Shown here piece by piece: positions 33,642-42,384 of a stretch of DNA of 64,000 nucleotides (position 1 is the first letter of the stretch; each line of letters starts with the position of its first letter). The translations under genes were made by a program, and so were the position numbers. Below the pieces are notes generated by a model. The model saw only the letters and a list, made by a program, of their open reading frames with translations. It had not been told where the DNA came from and made no database searches. Source of the stretch: Gordonia bronchialis DSM 43247 (GTDB lineage Bacteria; Actinomycetota; Actinomycetes; Mycobacteriales; Mycobacteriaceae); assembly GCF_000024785.1 (NCBI RefSeq), contig NC_013441.1, positions 2,728,001 to 2,792,000 on the forward strand. Direction: 5' to 3'.

Positions 33642-35471
33642 TCATGAGGCGTCGGTGTCGAGTCGTTCGAGGAGTCCGTCGAAGACCTTGGCTCGGCCAA
33701 CTTGGCCCTTGTGTGCGGCGTCGTCGCGTTGGGCTTGGAGGGTGGGACGGAACTCGATGGTGGTGACGAAGAAGCTGCAGGATTCGCAGATCGATTCGAA
33801 GTGGCAGTCCATGTCGACGGGCCGGGCACAGTATCCGTTGCCGAGCATGCGGCGGTGCATTTCGGCGCGGAGCTTGCGCATCTCGGAGCCTTCGTCGGTG
33901 TCGGGAAGGTGTGGCGGCTGGTCGTAGAGTGCTTCGACCTTTTCGGTGACGGAGAAGTACTGCTCGGCCACTGTCCTGTCGGCGATGCGGGCGTAGACCA
34001 TGGTCATGGCGAGCGTTTTGTGGCCGAGCAGAGCGGCGATGGCGTCGAGCGACATGCCCCGGTTGATGGCCTGGGTCGCGAGGGTGTGGCGCAGTTGGTG
34101 AGCGGTGACATGTCCGATCCCGGCGGCTTCGGCGTGCCGGTCGAGCGCGGCCGTCACTCGGTGGCTGGTGATCGGGCGGTGGTTCTCGACGAGCAGCCGG
34201 CTGGTGCGGATGCCGGTGGGACGGTGGTTGTCGATCCAGTCGTCGAGGAGTTCTTTGAGTTGGGGGTGTAGTGGTATGTAGCGGTCATTGTGCATCTTGC
34301 CCAATGGGATTCGTAGCCAGAAGGCTGTGCCGATCTGGACCACGGCATCGGTGGTCAGTCCGAGTAGTTCGCTAATGCGGATGCCTGTGCGGGCGAGTAA
34401 TTCGACGATCAGACGGGACAGGGGGTCGGTATCTGCGCGGGCGGCGCGGAGAAGTTTGGTGGCGGCCCCGTCGTCAAGGAATCTGGGCAGTGGCTTGTCG
34501 ATGATCGGTAGGTCCCCGATGAAGACCAGCGGACGCACCGGTGCGTTCGGGTAGTCCCAGTCGGTGATCCGGTCGAAGAAGCAATGCAGGTTGATCAGAG
34601 CGTTCTTGATGCTGACCCGGTTCAACGGTTTCCCGGTACGTGGGGTGGGTGTGGTGGACAGCCACTTCTTGAACTCCTCGATGTGAACGCGTTGCAGCTC
34701 AGCGCAATTCGCGATCTGTGGGTGGGTGTCGGTCAACCACGAACCGAAGCGCCGCAGGTCGTGTTCGATGCCGGTGACCGTATTGGGTCGCAGGCTCAGG
34801 GTGACCTGCTCGATGTAGCGGCGAGCGGTGGTCGCGTAACCGTGTGTGATCGTCGCCCAACCGGTCGTCGCGACTGGCTGATGGTTCGACGGGCGCCGCC
34901 AGGTGGACAGTTTCTCGGCATGGAACAGGGTCAGCTGGAGCTGGTTGAACATACCCGCGAGGTTGCGGCCGGCCTCGGGCAGTCCCCGCATCCGGTAGCT
35001 CGCCAGGAGCGCTTCGCGAGCCGGGAAGAACTCTGTATCACCCACTGCGGCAGGAGGAGTCGCGGTCATCGCGGAGATCTTGGCCAGTAGATTCCACTGG
35101 CCGGTGATCCGCGAGCCGCTGATCTCGACTGTCTCGCACGCCTCGAGAAACCAGCGGTAGTCCTGCGGGCAGTGGGAACGTGCGGCGTATCCCAGATGCA
35201 GATTCAGCGAGCTGATCAACTCGGCATCGGCACGCAGCTGCCCGGTGACCATCAGCCAGGACGCGAATGAGCGCGCTTTCCCGACGACCTCGAGCCGCTG
35301 CGGCGAGGTCAAGCAATGCCAGCCGCCGGCGCGACTCACTCGCCTCTGGCAGGTTTCGGCTGCCTGTGTCGTGGAGCGCCCGGTCTTGAGTCCTGCCGCG
35401 CGCATCGCCGCGAGGTAGCTGGCGACGATGTGTGCGTCGTTGCCGGACAAATCGGCGGCCGCGGCCATCAT
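33642..35471 (-). CDS. large tyrosine recombinase (TnpB-like, Tn554 group)
   Basis: The 609-residue recombinase has a long N-terminal extension and a catalytic domain in the C-terminal half. The catalytic set is visible: first Arg in TGIRISELLGL, HQLRHTLATQAI, LGHKTLAMTMVYARI with the nucleophilic Tyr. A cysteine cluster follows (GYCARPVDMDCHFESICESC), a probable metal site found in partners of this type. The ATG overlaps the upstream recombinase stop by 4 nt. Both proteins probably act together at the element ends. Confidence 0.88.
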   Translation of the reverse strand: MMAAAADLSGNDAHIVASYLAAMRAAGLKTGRSTTQAAETCQRRVSRAGGWHCLTSPQRLEVVGKARSFASWLMVTGQLRADAELISSLNLHLGYAARSHCPQDYRWFLEACETVEISGSRITGQWNLLAKISAMTATPPAAVGDTEFFPAREALLASYRMRGLPEAGRNLAGMFNQLQLTLFHAEKLSTWRRPSNHQPVATTGWATITHGYATTARRYIEQVTLSLRPNTVTGIEHDLRRFGSWLTDTHPQIANCAELQRVHIEEFKKWLSTTPTPRTGKPLNRVSIKNALINLHCFFDRITDWDYPNAPVRPLVFIGDLPIIDKPLPRFLDDGAATKLLRAARADTDPLSRLIVELLARTGIRISELLGLTTDAVVQIGTAFWLRIPLGKMHNDRYIPLHPQLKELLDDWIDNHRPTGIRTSRLLVENHRPITSHRVTAALDRHAEAAGIGHVTAHQLRHTLATQAINRGMSLDAIAALLGHKTLAMTMVYARIADRTVAEQYFSVTEKVEALYDQPPHLPDTDEGSEMRKLRAEMHRRMLGNGYCARPVDMDCHFESICESCSFFVTTIEFRPTLQAQRDDAAHKGQVGRAKVFDGLLERLDTDAS

Positions 35472-36487
35472 TGCTCCGAAAGGTTCTGGGCATCAATGGC
35501 TTCCATTGCTCGTCGGTACTCGCTGGCGAGCCAGTCGTTGGCCAGGTGTAGGTAGATCCGAGTCGACTCGATCGAGCGGTGGCCAGCCTGGGACTGGATG
35601 GCTTCCAACGCCATCCCGGCCTCGCGTAGCCGGGTAAAACAGGTGTGCCGCAACTGATGGCACGTCAGCTGCTCGATGCCTGCACGGCGCCGCGCGCCGG
35701 CGATGATCTCGTCGAGTCCGGCGGCGCTGAGTGGTTGCCCGCGACGGGGACCCTTGAGCACGACGAACAGGCGATCGGTGGCCGTATCCTGTGGACGCTC
35801 CCGATTCAGATAGTCGGTGACCGCGGTGAAGAAGCGTGTCGAGATCGGCACGATTCGCTGATGCCCGCCCTTTCCTTCGGCGATAAACACCCGTCTTTCA
35901 CCAGGATTGAGATCGTTCAACCCGAGTCCGAGGACTTCGCAGCGTCGCAGACCGCCGAGCAGCATCGCGGCCACCATGGCCCGGTCACGGTCCGTGCGCA
36001 ATGACGCGACGAATGCGTCGGCTTGCGCGGGATCGAGCACCCGTGGCAACGTCCGCGGCGCCCGGATCAACGGAACTCCCCGCACTGCCCGGCCCGGACT
36101 CCGAGTCGCTAGTCCTCGCGGCACGGGATTCGCCGTCACGACACCACGGATTCGCAGATACTCGTAGAGCCCGGCGATGCTGGACAACCGGCGCTTGATG
36201 GTGCGCGCCGACAATCCCTGCTCGCCGTCCTCGATGCGTACGACCGTCGCACCCCGACGCGGCTGACGCTGCTGCTTGAGGAAGTCGAGCACGTCATCGA
36301 CGCTGACCTTCTCGGGTTCTCGGTCGACGACCTCGAAGAACACCTTCAGGTCGTAGGCGGTCGCCAGGACTGTGTTCGGTCGCGCCCGCGTGGCAACCAA
36401 TTCGAGATAGTCGTCAACCAACTCGTGCCCGAGTGACACCATTCGGCCGCCGGTACTTGCGCCGCGCACCAGACAGGGATCGAACAC
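35468..36487 (-). CDS. tyrosine recombinase (TnpA-like, Tn554 group)
   Basis: A 339-residue recombinase started at GTG 36487, placed just after GGGAGGT; this gives FDPCLVRGASTGGRMVSLGHELVDDYLE, which matches the common N-terminus of this group. The SAM-like domain covers about residues 20-110. Catalytic motifs are LLGGLRRCEVLGLG (Arg), CHQLRHTCFTRL, AGHRSIESTRIYLHLAND (His and Tyr). It is the first gene of the pair. Confidence 0.87.
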   Translation of the reverse strand: MFDPCLVRGASTGGRMVSLGHELVDDYLELVATRARPNTVLATAYDLKVFFEVVDREPEKVSVDDVLDFLKQQRQPRRGATVVRIEDGEQGLSARTIKRRLSSIAGLYEYLRIRGVVTANPVPRGLATRSPGRAVRGVPLIRAPRTLPRVLDPAQADAFVASLRTDRDRAMVAAMLLGGLRRCEVLGLGLNDLNPGERRVFIAEGKGGHQRIVPISTRFFTAVTDYLNRERPQDTATDRLFVVLKGPRRGQPLSAAGLDEIIAGARRRAGIEQLTCHQLRHTCFTRLREAGMALEAIQSQAGHRSIESTRIYLHLANDWLASEYRRAMEAIDAQNLSEQ

Positions 36488-36567
36488 CACGCACCTCCCG
36501 AGTCGAGGGTCCGCCTGCCCTGTAGCTATCACCAGCAGACACGCCGAGATCACCTGCATATCGTGAC

Positions 36568-37397
36568 CATTCGACGTACTCAGCGACGGCGATCTCGACC
36601 TCGCCCACACCTGCCCAGCCGCCTCGCGGGCGCATCACGGGGTTACGGATGCATTCGGCTTTGAACAGCGAGTTGAACGCCTCAGCCATCGCGTTGTCGT
36701 ATGAATCCCCTTTGGAGCCAACAGATGTCACCGCTTCGGCTTCGGCCAGTCGTTCGGTGTAGCGGATGGCTCGGTATTGCACTCCGCGGTCGGAGTGGTG
36801 GATCAGCCCGGCCACGTCGTGGCCGGCACGCGACCGTGCCCACAATCCCATGTTCAGGGCGTCGAGGGCGAGGTCGGTGTGCATGGTGGTCGAGACCTGC
36901 CAGCCGACGACCATCCGCGAGAACACGTCCAGGACGAACGCCGCGTACACCCAGCCCGAGTGGGTGCGGATGTAGGTCAGGTCCGCCACCCACAACGCGT
37001 TCGGTGCCGCCGCGGTGAACTGACGGTTGACCCGGTCAGCCGGCCGGGGTGTTTCAGCTCCCTCGCTGCGCGTGGTCTTGCGTGTCTTGAGTCTCGCTAT
37101 CCCTTGCAGCCCATCGGCTTTCATCAATCGCTCGACGGTGCAGCGGGCAACACTTTGGCCCTGTCTGCGCAATTGGGCATGCACCTTGCGGGCACCGTAG
37201 ACGCCGAGGTTGTCGGCATGCACCGCGCGGACCTGGGTAAGGAGCTTCCGGTCACGCACCACACGAGGCGCCTCGGTCTTCTGGGGGCTCAGGTGGGCTC
37301 GTACCGTGGACGGAGCGATCTGGGCGGACGTATCGCGCAATGCCGCACAGATCGGATCGACTCCGTGTTCATCGCGGTGAGCCGCGACGAACTCCAC
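36568..37397 (-). pseudogene. IS3-family copy 1 orfB, interrupted
   Basis: The transposase catalytic protein is complete from EFVAAHRDEHGVDPI to VEIAVAEYVEW and then interrupted by the recombinase element; the remaining C-terminus is at 33507-33612. DDE motifs: ADLTYIRTHSGWVYAAFVLD, GLIHHSDRGVQYRAI, SKGDSYDNAMAEAFNSLFK. In IS3 elements OrfA and OrfB are joined by a programmed frameshift. Confidence 0.88.
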
Positions 37398-37399
37398 GA

Positions 37400-37717
37400 T
37401 CAGCGCTGTGGGCGGTCGATCTCCGCCGCAAAGAAAGCCGAAGCCTGCTTCAAGATCGTGTTCGCTCGCCGCAGTTCACAGTTCTCCCGCTCCAACGCCG
37501 CGATGCGGTCAGCGTCCTCACTCGTGGTGCCCGGGCGGACCCCGCCGTCGATCTCGGCCTGACGAACCCAATTGCGCAACGCCTCGGGATGGACTCCGAG
37601 CTGATCGGCGATCCGCTTGATCGCACCTCTCGACGAATCGGGATCTTGTCGCGCTTCACATGCCATCCGGGTGGCCCGGTCCTTGAGTTCCTCACTGTAC
37701 TTGCGTGGTGCTGCCAT
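37400..37717 (-). CDS. IS3-family copy 1 orfA
   Basis: A 105-residue helix-turn-helix protein beginning MAAPRKYSEELKDRATRMA (an in-frame ATG 9 nt upstream also exists). HPEALRNWVRQAEIDGG is the DNA-binding part and ALERENCELRRANTILKQAS the leucine zipper. The right terminal repeat of this copy lies at 37742-37769. Confidence 0.88.
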   Translation of the reverse strand: MAAPRKYSEELKDRATRMACEARQDPDSSRGAIKRIADQLGVHPEALRNWVRQAEIDGGVRPGTTSEDADRIAALERENCELRRANTILKQASAFFAAEIDRPQR

Positions 37718-37741
37718 GCTCTCCATCCTTCACAGGTTCGA

Positions 37742-37769
37742 GAGCCTCCGACAGACCCGGGGCGGTTCA
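37742..37769. repeat. IS3 copy 1 right terminal inverted repeat
   Basis: GAGCCTCCGACAGACCC and GGGGCGGTTCA; ends with TTCA as in copy 2. The opposite repeat of this copy is missing. Confidence 0.75.
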
Positions 37770-38335
37770 TGAAGCCGGAAAGTGGGGTTAGCCCATCGCC
37801 GCACCGGTCATCGACCGCATCAACAACAAGGTCTTTAGGGTCCTCTCCGAAATGCTCGGCCATCAGAGGTAGCGCGGTGGATCGACCGTAGGGTCGTCGT
37901 CGATGGTGTCGACGTGCGGGTCGGCGAGAATGTTGGTAACCGCAAGGGAGCTGGCACCGAAGGTGGCGAAGTGCGGGTTGACGTCTCTGACGACACTCCG
38001 TGCACGGTCCGCCGGCCAAACGAACGCCGGGATCGGCCAAGAAGACCCGAACGGCGCGCGGCGTGGTTGTCGTCCCACGCGGCCAGATCAGCCTCGCCTC
38101 GCACAGGTAGTACCGACGGACGCTATGCCGCCGCTGCTCGTTATTGATGTTGATCCTCACGGCACCGGTTCGCCCGCACAGGGTCTCGACATGACTGACC
38201 AACGGCCCTCGTGAATTAACCCCTGGCTCAGTGGGTGACCGGTAGTAGCACTCGTCGCGAGTGGTGGTGTGCTGCATTCGAGCGAAGTTCTGTACACCGC
38301 GAGAAGCGCCTGAGACAGTGAGCGGGTGAGCCCGT
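37770..38335. other. 566-bp gene-free stretch between two IS3 copies
   Basis: No open frame here has a credible start or a recognisable product. A short run on the plus strand (VIDRINNKVFRVLSEMLGH, 37808-37867) looks like a piece of a coding sequence but is not identified. An inverted repeat ACTCG-TCG-CGAGT lies at 38251-38263. It is probably old remnant DNA separated by the two insertions. Confidence 0.5.
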
Positions 38336-38387
38336 TGAACCGCCCCGGGTTCGTCGGAGGCTCTCGAACCTGTGAAGGATGGAGAGC

Positions 38388-38705
38388 ATGGCAGCACCTC
38401 GGAAGTACAGCATTGAGCTGAAGGAGCGAGCGACGCGGATGGCGGTGGAAGCCCGCAAGGACCCGGCCACACGGCCGGGAGCGTTCAAACGGATCGGCGA
38501 TCAACTCGGTGTGCACCCGGAGGCGCTACGCACCTGGGTCAAGCAAGCCGAAATCGATGGCGGGCAGCGGCCGGGTACCACGAGCAGCGATTCCGAGCGG
38601 ATCGCGCAGCTCGAGCGGGAGAACCGCGAGCTGCGGCGGGCGAACACGATCTTGAAGCAGGCGTCGGCTTTTTTTGCCGCGGAGATCGACCGCCCACAGC
38701 GTTGA
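38388..38705 (+). CDS. IS3-family copy 2 orfA
   Basis: A 105-residue OrfA, MAAPRKYSIELKERATRMAV, with HTH PEALRTWVKQAEIDGG and leucine zipper LERENRELRRANTILKQAS. An ATG at 38379 would add MES. Its end overlaps the orfB frame by 4 nt; fusion by ribosomal frameshifting is the family rule. Confidence 0.88.
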   Translation: MAAPRKYSIELKERATRMAVEARKDPATRPGAFKRIGDQLGVHPEALRTWVKQAEIDGGQRPGTTSSDSERIAQLERENRELRRANTILKQASAFFAAEIDRPQR

Positions 38706-39670
38706 TCGTGGAGTTCGTCGCCGCTTCTCGCGACGAACACGGAGTCGATCCGATCTGCGCGGCCCTACGCGACACGGCCGCCCAGATCGCTCCGTCCACG
38801 GTACGAGCCCACCTGAGTGCGAACAAGACCGAGGCGCCACGCACGGTGCGTGACCGGGAGATGCTCGGCGAGATCCGCACCGTGCACGCCGACAATCTCG
38901 GCGTCTACGGTGCCCGCAAGGTCCACGCCGAACTACGCAGAAAGGATATCGACGTGGCGCGCTGCACTGTCGAACGATTGATGAAAGCCGATGGACTGCA
39001 AGGGATACCGAGGTTGAAGACACGCAGGACCACCCGCAGCGATGGCGCCGAAACCCCGCAACCGGCCGACCGAGTCGGCCGGCAGTTCACCGCCGAGGCG
39101 CCGAACACCTTGTGGGTGGCGGACCTGACCTACATCCGCACCCACTCCGGGTGGGTGTACGCGGCGTTCATCCTCGACGTGTACTCGCGCGTGGTCGTCG
39201 GCTGGCAGGTCTCGACCACGATGCACACCGACCTCGCATTGGACGCCTTAGACATGGGATTGTGGGCGCGTGATCGTGCCGGCCAGGATGTGGCCGGACT
39301 GATTCACCACTCGGACCGCGGAGTGCAGTATCGAGCGATTCGTTACACCGAGCGTCTCGCCGAAGCTGAAGCGGTGACTTCGGTTGGCTCCAAGGGTGAT
39401 TCGTATGACAACGCGATGGCCGAGGCGTTCAACTCGTTATTCAAGGCGGAATGTATCCGCAACCCGATCATGCGCCCGAAGAGCGGGTGGGGCGGTGTCG
39501 GCGACGTCGAGATCGCGGTCGCCGAGTACATCGAGTGGTTCAACCACCGCCGTCTGCACGGCGAGATCGGACACGTCCCGCCGGTCGAGTACGAGGCCGC
39601 CTACTGGGCGGCCCACACGGTCACCAGCTACCGTGAGAACCCGGTCCCAGCAGAGGCCGGAACCAACTAA
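38702..39670 (+). CDS. IS3-family copy 2 orfB transposase
   Basis: A 322-residue catalytic protein with an intact DDE set: ADLTYIRTHSGWVYAAFILD, GLIHHSDRGVQYRAIRY, SKGDSYDNAMAEAFNSLFK. It has the intact C-terminus FNHRRLHGEIGHVPPVEYEAAY that is detached in copy 1. Confidence 0.9.
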   Translation: MIVEFVAASRDEHGVDPICAALRDTAAQIAPSTVRAHLSANKTEAPRTVRDREMLGEIRTVHADNLGVYGARKVHAELRRKDIDVARCTVERLMKADGLQGIPRLKTRRTTRSDGAETPQPADRVGRQFTAEAPNTLWVADLTYIRTHSGWVYAAFILDVYSRVVVGWQVSTTMHTDLALDALDMGLWARDRAGQDVAGLIHHSDRGVQYRAIRYTERLAEAEAVTSVGSKGDSYDNAMAEAFNSLFKAECIRNPIMRPKSGWGGVGDVEIAVAEYIEWFNHRRLHGEIGHVPPVEYEAAYWAAHTVTSYRENPVPAEAGTN

Positions 39671-39777
39671 CCGAGCCTCCAGCAAACCCGGGGCGATTCA
39701 CGTCGTGAACTCGCCCCGGCCGTGCATGGTCGGAAGAACGTGCTGAGCGTCGACGAACTCCAGCCAGGCGGGGGCGC

Positions 39778-41079
39778 CTAGGTGTCTGCGTTGCCGTTCT
39801 TCCATTGTGGCCACGGGATGTTCCAATCGCCGAGTCCATCAACTCCCGGCAGTGTGTCGGCGTTGGTGTTCTTGACCGTGACGGGGTCACCGCGCAGGGT
39901 GTTCTTCACGAGCCATTCCGCGTCAGTGGGACTCAGGTTTGGGCAACCGTTGCTGACGTTGCTGCTGCCTTGCGCCGACATCGACCACGGTGCGCCGTGC
40001 ATGTAAATGCCGCTGTAGGACATTTGCACCGCCCATTGAACGGGTGTGCGGTATCCCGCTGCGGACTCGACAGGCACTCCGTAGGTGGACGAGTCCATGA
40101 TGATGTGCTCGACGCGATCTCCGATCATGTAGATACCGCGGGGCGTCGGAGTGCTGTCTTTGCCGAACGAGGTCGGCATCGTGCGGATGACCTTGCCGTC
40201 TCGTTTGACGACTATCGTTTTGGTGTTGTCGTCGGCAACGATTTCCTGAGCTCGGCCAATCGTGAAGTCGTAGGACAAGTTCTCGTCGCCGTAGAGCCCG
40301 TCGCCGAGGTCGACTCCGTAAATGTTGACGGCGACACTGACTTTGGTGCCCGGCGTCCAGAAGCGTTCGGGCCTCCACCGGACTTCGGAGTCGCTGATCC
40401 AATAGAACGCACCCCGCATCTGGGGGTCAGACGACACGGTGATCGCCGCCTGTGCCTTCTTTCGGTCGGGGATGGGATCGGCGAACCGCACCCCGACTGT
40501 GTGGGCGATCCCGACGGTTTTCTCGCCGAGGATGGCAGCGCTGGTCAGTGACTCCGGTGAGGTCGTGGTGAAGCGCTGCGAGACGACCGATCGACCGCCC
40601 ACGCCCACGGCCTCGGCTTGAACGGAATACCGCTTCGAATATCCCAGGGGTTGGGTGCTTGTCCACGTTGAGCCGTCCTCGCTCAGTGAGCCCGCCAAGG
40701 GACGGCCGCTGGCTGTGGGGATACGGACGTTTGTCAACGCGCCGCGGCTGGCCGTGACAACAATAGGAAGCCCAGGTTCGACAACCGCGTTGGGCGCGAG
40801 TCGACCGCCACCTTCGGTGGCCACAGCAATGGAAGGCTGTGCGATGTCGGCGAAGCTGTCAACGGCCTGAATCTCGTTGCTGTAGGCGCCTCCGGTTGAG
40901 CTGCACGAGGTCAATAACATCACCACAGCCGTCAAGGCTGCGAGCATCAGCAGTCGCGGAATACCTGCCCGGACCGACCCGCGGCATCCACGAGCGCTCG
41001 AGCACTGCGGCTGCGCACCGTAAGCCGCCAAGAGATCACGTGGCTCTTCGATAGCTCGAGTCCTTCTTACGCGGCCCAT
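39778..41079 (-). CDS. L,D-transpeptidase lipoprotein (LdtMt2-like)
   Basis: A 433-residue envelope enzyme that makes 3-3 peptidoglycan cross-links. The N-terminus has a cytoplasmic stretch, a hydrophobic segment (LLMLAALTAVVMLL) and a lipobox LTSC near residue 58. Two Ig-like domains follow (about 75-170 and 180-275), then the YkuD catalytic domain with HGAPWSMSAQGSSNVSNGC (His about 361, Cys about 379). The C-terminal cap is rich in Trp. A BlaI-type palindrome lies 42 bp upstream of the start, so it is probably induced when BlaI is released. Confidence 0.9.
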   Translation of the reverse strand: MGRVRRTRAIEEPRDLLAAYGAQPQCSSARGCRGSVRAGIPRLLMLAALTAVVMLLTSCSSTGGAYSNEIQAVDSFADIAQPSIAVATEGGGRLAPNAVVEPGLPIVVTASRGALTNVRIPTASGRPLAGSLSEDGSTWTSTQPLGYSKRYSVQAEAVGVGGRSVVSQRFTTTSPESLTSAAILGEKTVGIAHTVGVRFADPIPDRKKAQAAITVSSDPQMRGAFYWISDSEVRWRPERFWTPGTKVSVAVNIYGVDLGDGLYGDENLSYDFTIGRAQEIVADDNTKTIVVKRDGKVIRTMPTSFGKDSTPTPRGIYMIGDRVEHIIMDSSTYGVPVESAAGYRTPVQWAVQMSYSGIYMHGAPWSMSAQGSSNVSNGCPNLSPTDAEWLVKNTLRGDPVTVKNTNADTLPGVDGLGDWNIPWPQWKNGNADT

Positions 41080-41120
41080 CGATTGTGGCGAACCCTCTCA
41101 CTCGGCGCCTGGACTAGGTT

Positions 41121-41137
41121 TACTATCCACGATAGTA
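41121..41137. promoter_or_regulatory. BlaI-type operator 1 (before the L,D-transpeptidase gene)
   Basis: TACTATCCACGATAGTA, that is TACTA-N7-TAGTA with perfect 7-bp arms TACTATC/GATAGTA. It lies 42 bp upstream of the L,D-transpeptidase start at 41079. On the minus strand a possible -10 GATAGT overlaps its distal arm. Confidence 0.7.
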
Positions 41138-41645
41138 GTTGAATGCTGTGCGCTCCTCTACCCGCTGCACAGCGCGAGAGAAGGTTCGAAACGTCTTCGT
41201 GGTGGGCGACCGCCGAGCGGTCACGTCGACCTCATTATTGCCGTGTGGCGACACCCCACAGGTAGTCCCCGCCGATGCGTGTTCGCCACCGCTCGCCGAC
41301 GTCGAGGCCGTGGTGCGACAACTCTCGCGACACCTGCGGGACCACTCGTCCTCATACCTCCCGCGCGCCGATAAGGCGGGTCGTCCGACGACGTAGACTC
41401 CCCGGGTTCTCAACCACGGTGCAGGATCGAGTTTGGGTCCATCTTGCTGCCACACCTTGTAGTGCAGGTGTGGGCCGGTGGAGTAGCCGCGGTTTCCTAC
41501 CGTTGCGATCTGCGCGCCGGCCAGGACTCGCTGCCAGACGCTCACCAGTGTCTCGCTGATGTGCCCATACACGCCGATCGTGCCGTCGTCTTGCAGCACT
41601 CGCATCCACAGCCCGAAGCCGGCGGCCTTCGATAACCGTCCCCGC
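41123..41645 (-). pseudogene. M23 (LytM) peptidase remnant
   Basis: The C-terminal half of an M23 zinc peptidase domain is recognisable: GFGLWMRVLQDDGTIGVYGH, QIATVGNRGYSTGPHLHYKV and LDPAPWLRTRG. The HxH metal motif is present, but the upstream HxxxD part is missing. The frame is broken near 41625 and joined to unrelated sequence (FEDVTVVIDETSSPDYPTNL) extending to about 41870. The 3' end runs on past the normal stop into operator 1. It resembles the intact M23 protein at 46849, so it may be a decayed paralogue. Confidence 0.65.
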
Positions 41646-41927
41646 CCAAGGCGATCTTTGAGGTCGCGGGTTCGGTGTGCTCACGCAGCTGTGACACGCG
41701 CAGCAAGTTCGTGGGGTAGTCGGGGCTGCTCGTCTCATCGATAACGACAGTGACGTCTTCGAAGACGTGGCGTTTCTGGGTGCCGTCAGGTGGTCGAGAG
41801 TGACCACCCAGGTCGGCCGGGTGCCACCGTCTGTCAGATCCTGCTCGTGGAGTGGGTGGAGTGGACGTGATCAAAAGCGCGTCCGGATCTGAGTCGCCTC
41901 CTTCCTTCGTTGCTCCACACGAGTCCG

Positions 41928-42384
41928 TTAGCTGAGCGTGTAGAGCAATTGTTCGTTTGCGGCGTATGCATTTTCGGCGTTTCTGGCGACCAGCGCGTTG
42001 ACACTATTGATGGTGCTGCGTTGTTCCCAGTGTGTGCCGTCTGGGCTGCGCCAGACGGTGTCGGCGGTGTCGATGCCCCAGAGCGTGCCATCGGGTGCGG
42101 CCGCCAGGAGAGCTAGGGCCGGCGCATCGGGAACGGTTGTGAAGGTCTGGGCGTCGTCGGTGCTGTGTTGCAGGCCATCTGGGGTAGTCGCCCATACGCC
42201 GCGGTCGGTGATCGCGAGTGCTGCTGCGGCCAGGGGCGCGCCGGGGGTCCAGCTTCTCCCGTCATCGGTCGATACGAGCAGGCCGTTGATTCCGTCGAAG
42301 CCTACGAGTAGTTGTCCGTTGGTGGCGAGCGCGTGGAAGTCGATGTCGCCGGCCACCGATCTCGGTGTCCATGTCTGCCCGCCA
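41928..42384 (-). pseudogene. lipoprotein with BNR/sialidase-like propeller, C-terminal part
   Basis: This is the 3' half of a gene split by an IS256-family element. It encodes GGQTWTPRSVAGDIDFHAL, DDGRSWTPGAPL, DDAQTFTTVPDAP, DGTHWEQRSTIN, that is Asp-box repeats. Joined to the part at 43891-44281 minus one 8-bp duplication, it forms a continuous 279-codon frame. The family resembles F510_1955-type glycosylhydrolase-like lipoproteins often found in actinobacterial copper islands (from memory). Confidence 0.8.

Larger units (their letters stand above)
33613..36567. mobile_element. 2.95-kb element with two tyrosine recombinases, inserted in IS3 orfB
   Basis: The element carries only two overlapping recombinase genes and splits the IS3 orfB between codons for EYVEW and FNHRR. 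Joining the flanks (33612 to 36568) restores GTTGAACCATTCG in frame. Imperfect terminal inverted repeats are visible: ATGTGGGTGATC at the left end (33615) and GATCACCTGCAT at the right end (10 of 12 matching). There is little or no target duplication. The gene arrangement resembles the TnpA/TnpB part of Tn554-type elements, without a TnpC. Confidence 0.75.
38336..39700 (+). mobile_element. IS3-family element copy 2, complete (1365 bp)
   Basis: It is bounded by terminal inverted repeats TGAACCGCCCCGGGTTCG (left) and its counterpart CCCGGGGCGATTCA (right, to 39700). It is flanked by a 3-bp target duplication CGT at 38333-38335 and 39701-39703. It contains orfA and an intact orfB and should be transposition-competent. 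It is about 85-90% similar in protein to copy 1, so the two were acquired separately or diverged. Confidence 0.9.

Noticed and set aside
33507..33647. Continuation of the secreted protein to a 125-residue product
   Set aside because: The last 45 residues are the reverse strand of the IS3 transposase C-terminus, not native coding sequence.
37450..38472. 340-codon minus-strand frame across the gap between the IS3 copies
   Set aside because: It runs through the IS3 ends and both flanks with no recognisable protein; composite of unrelated sequences.
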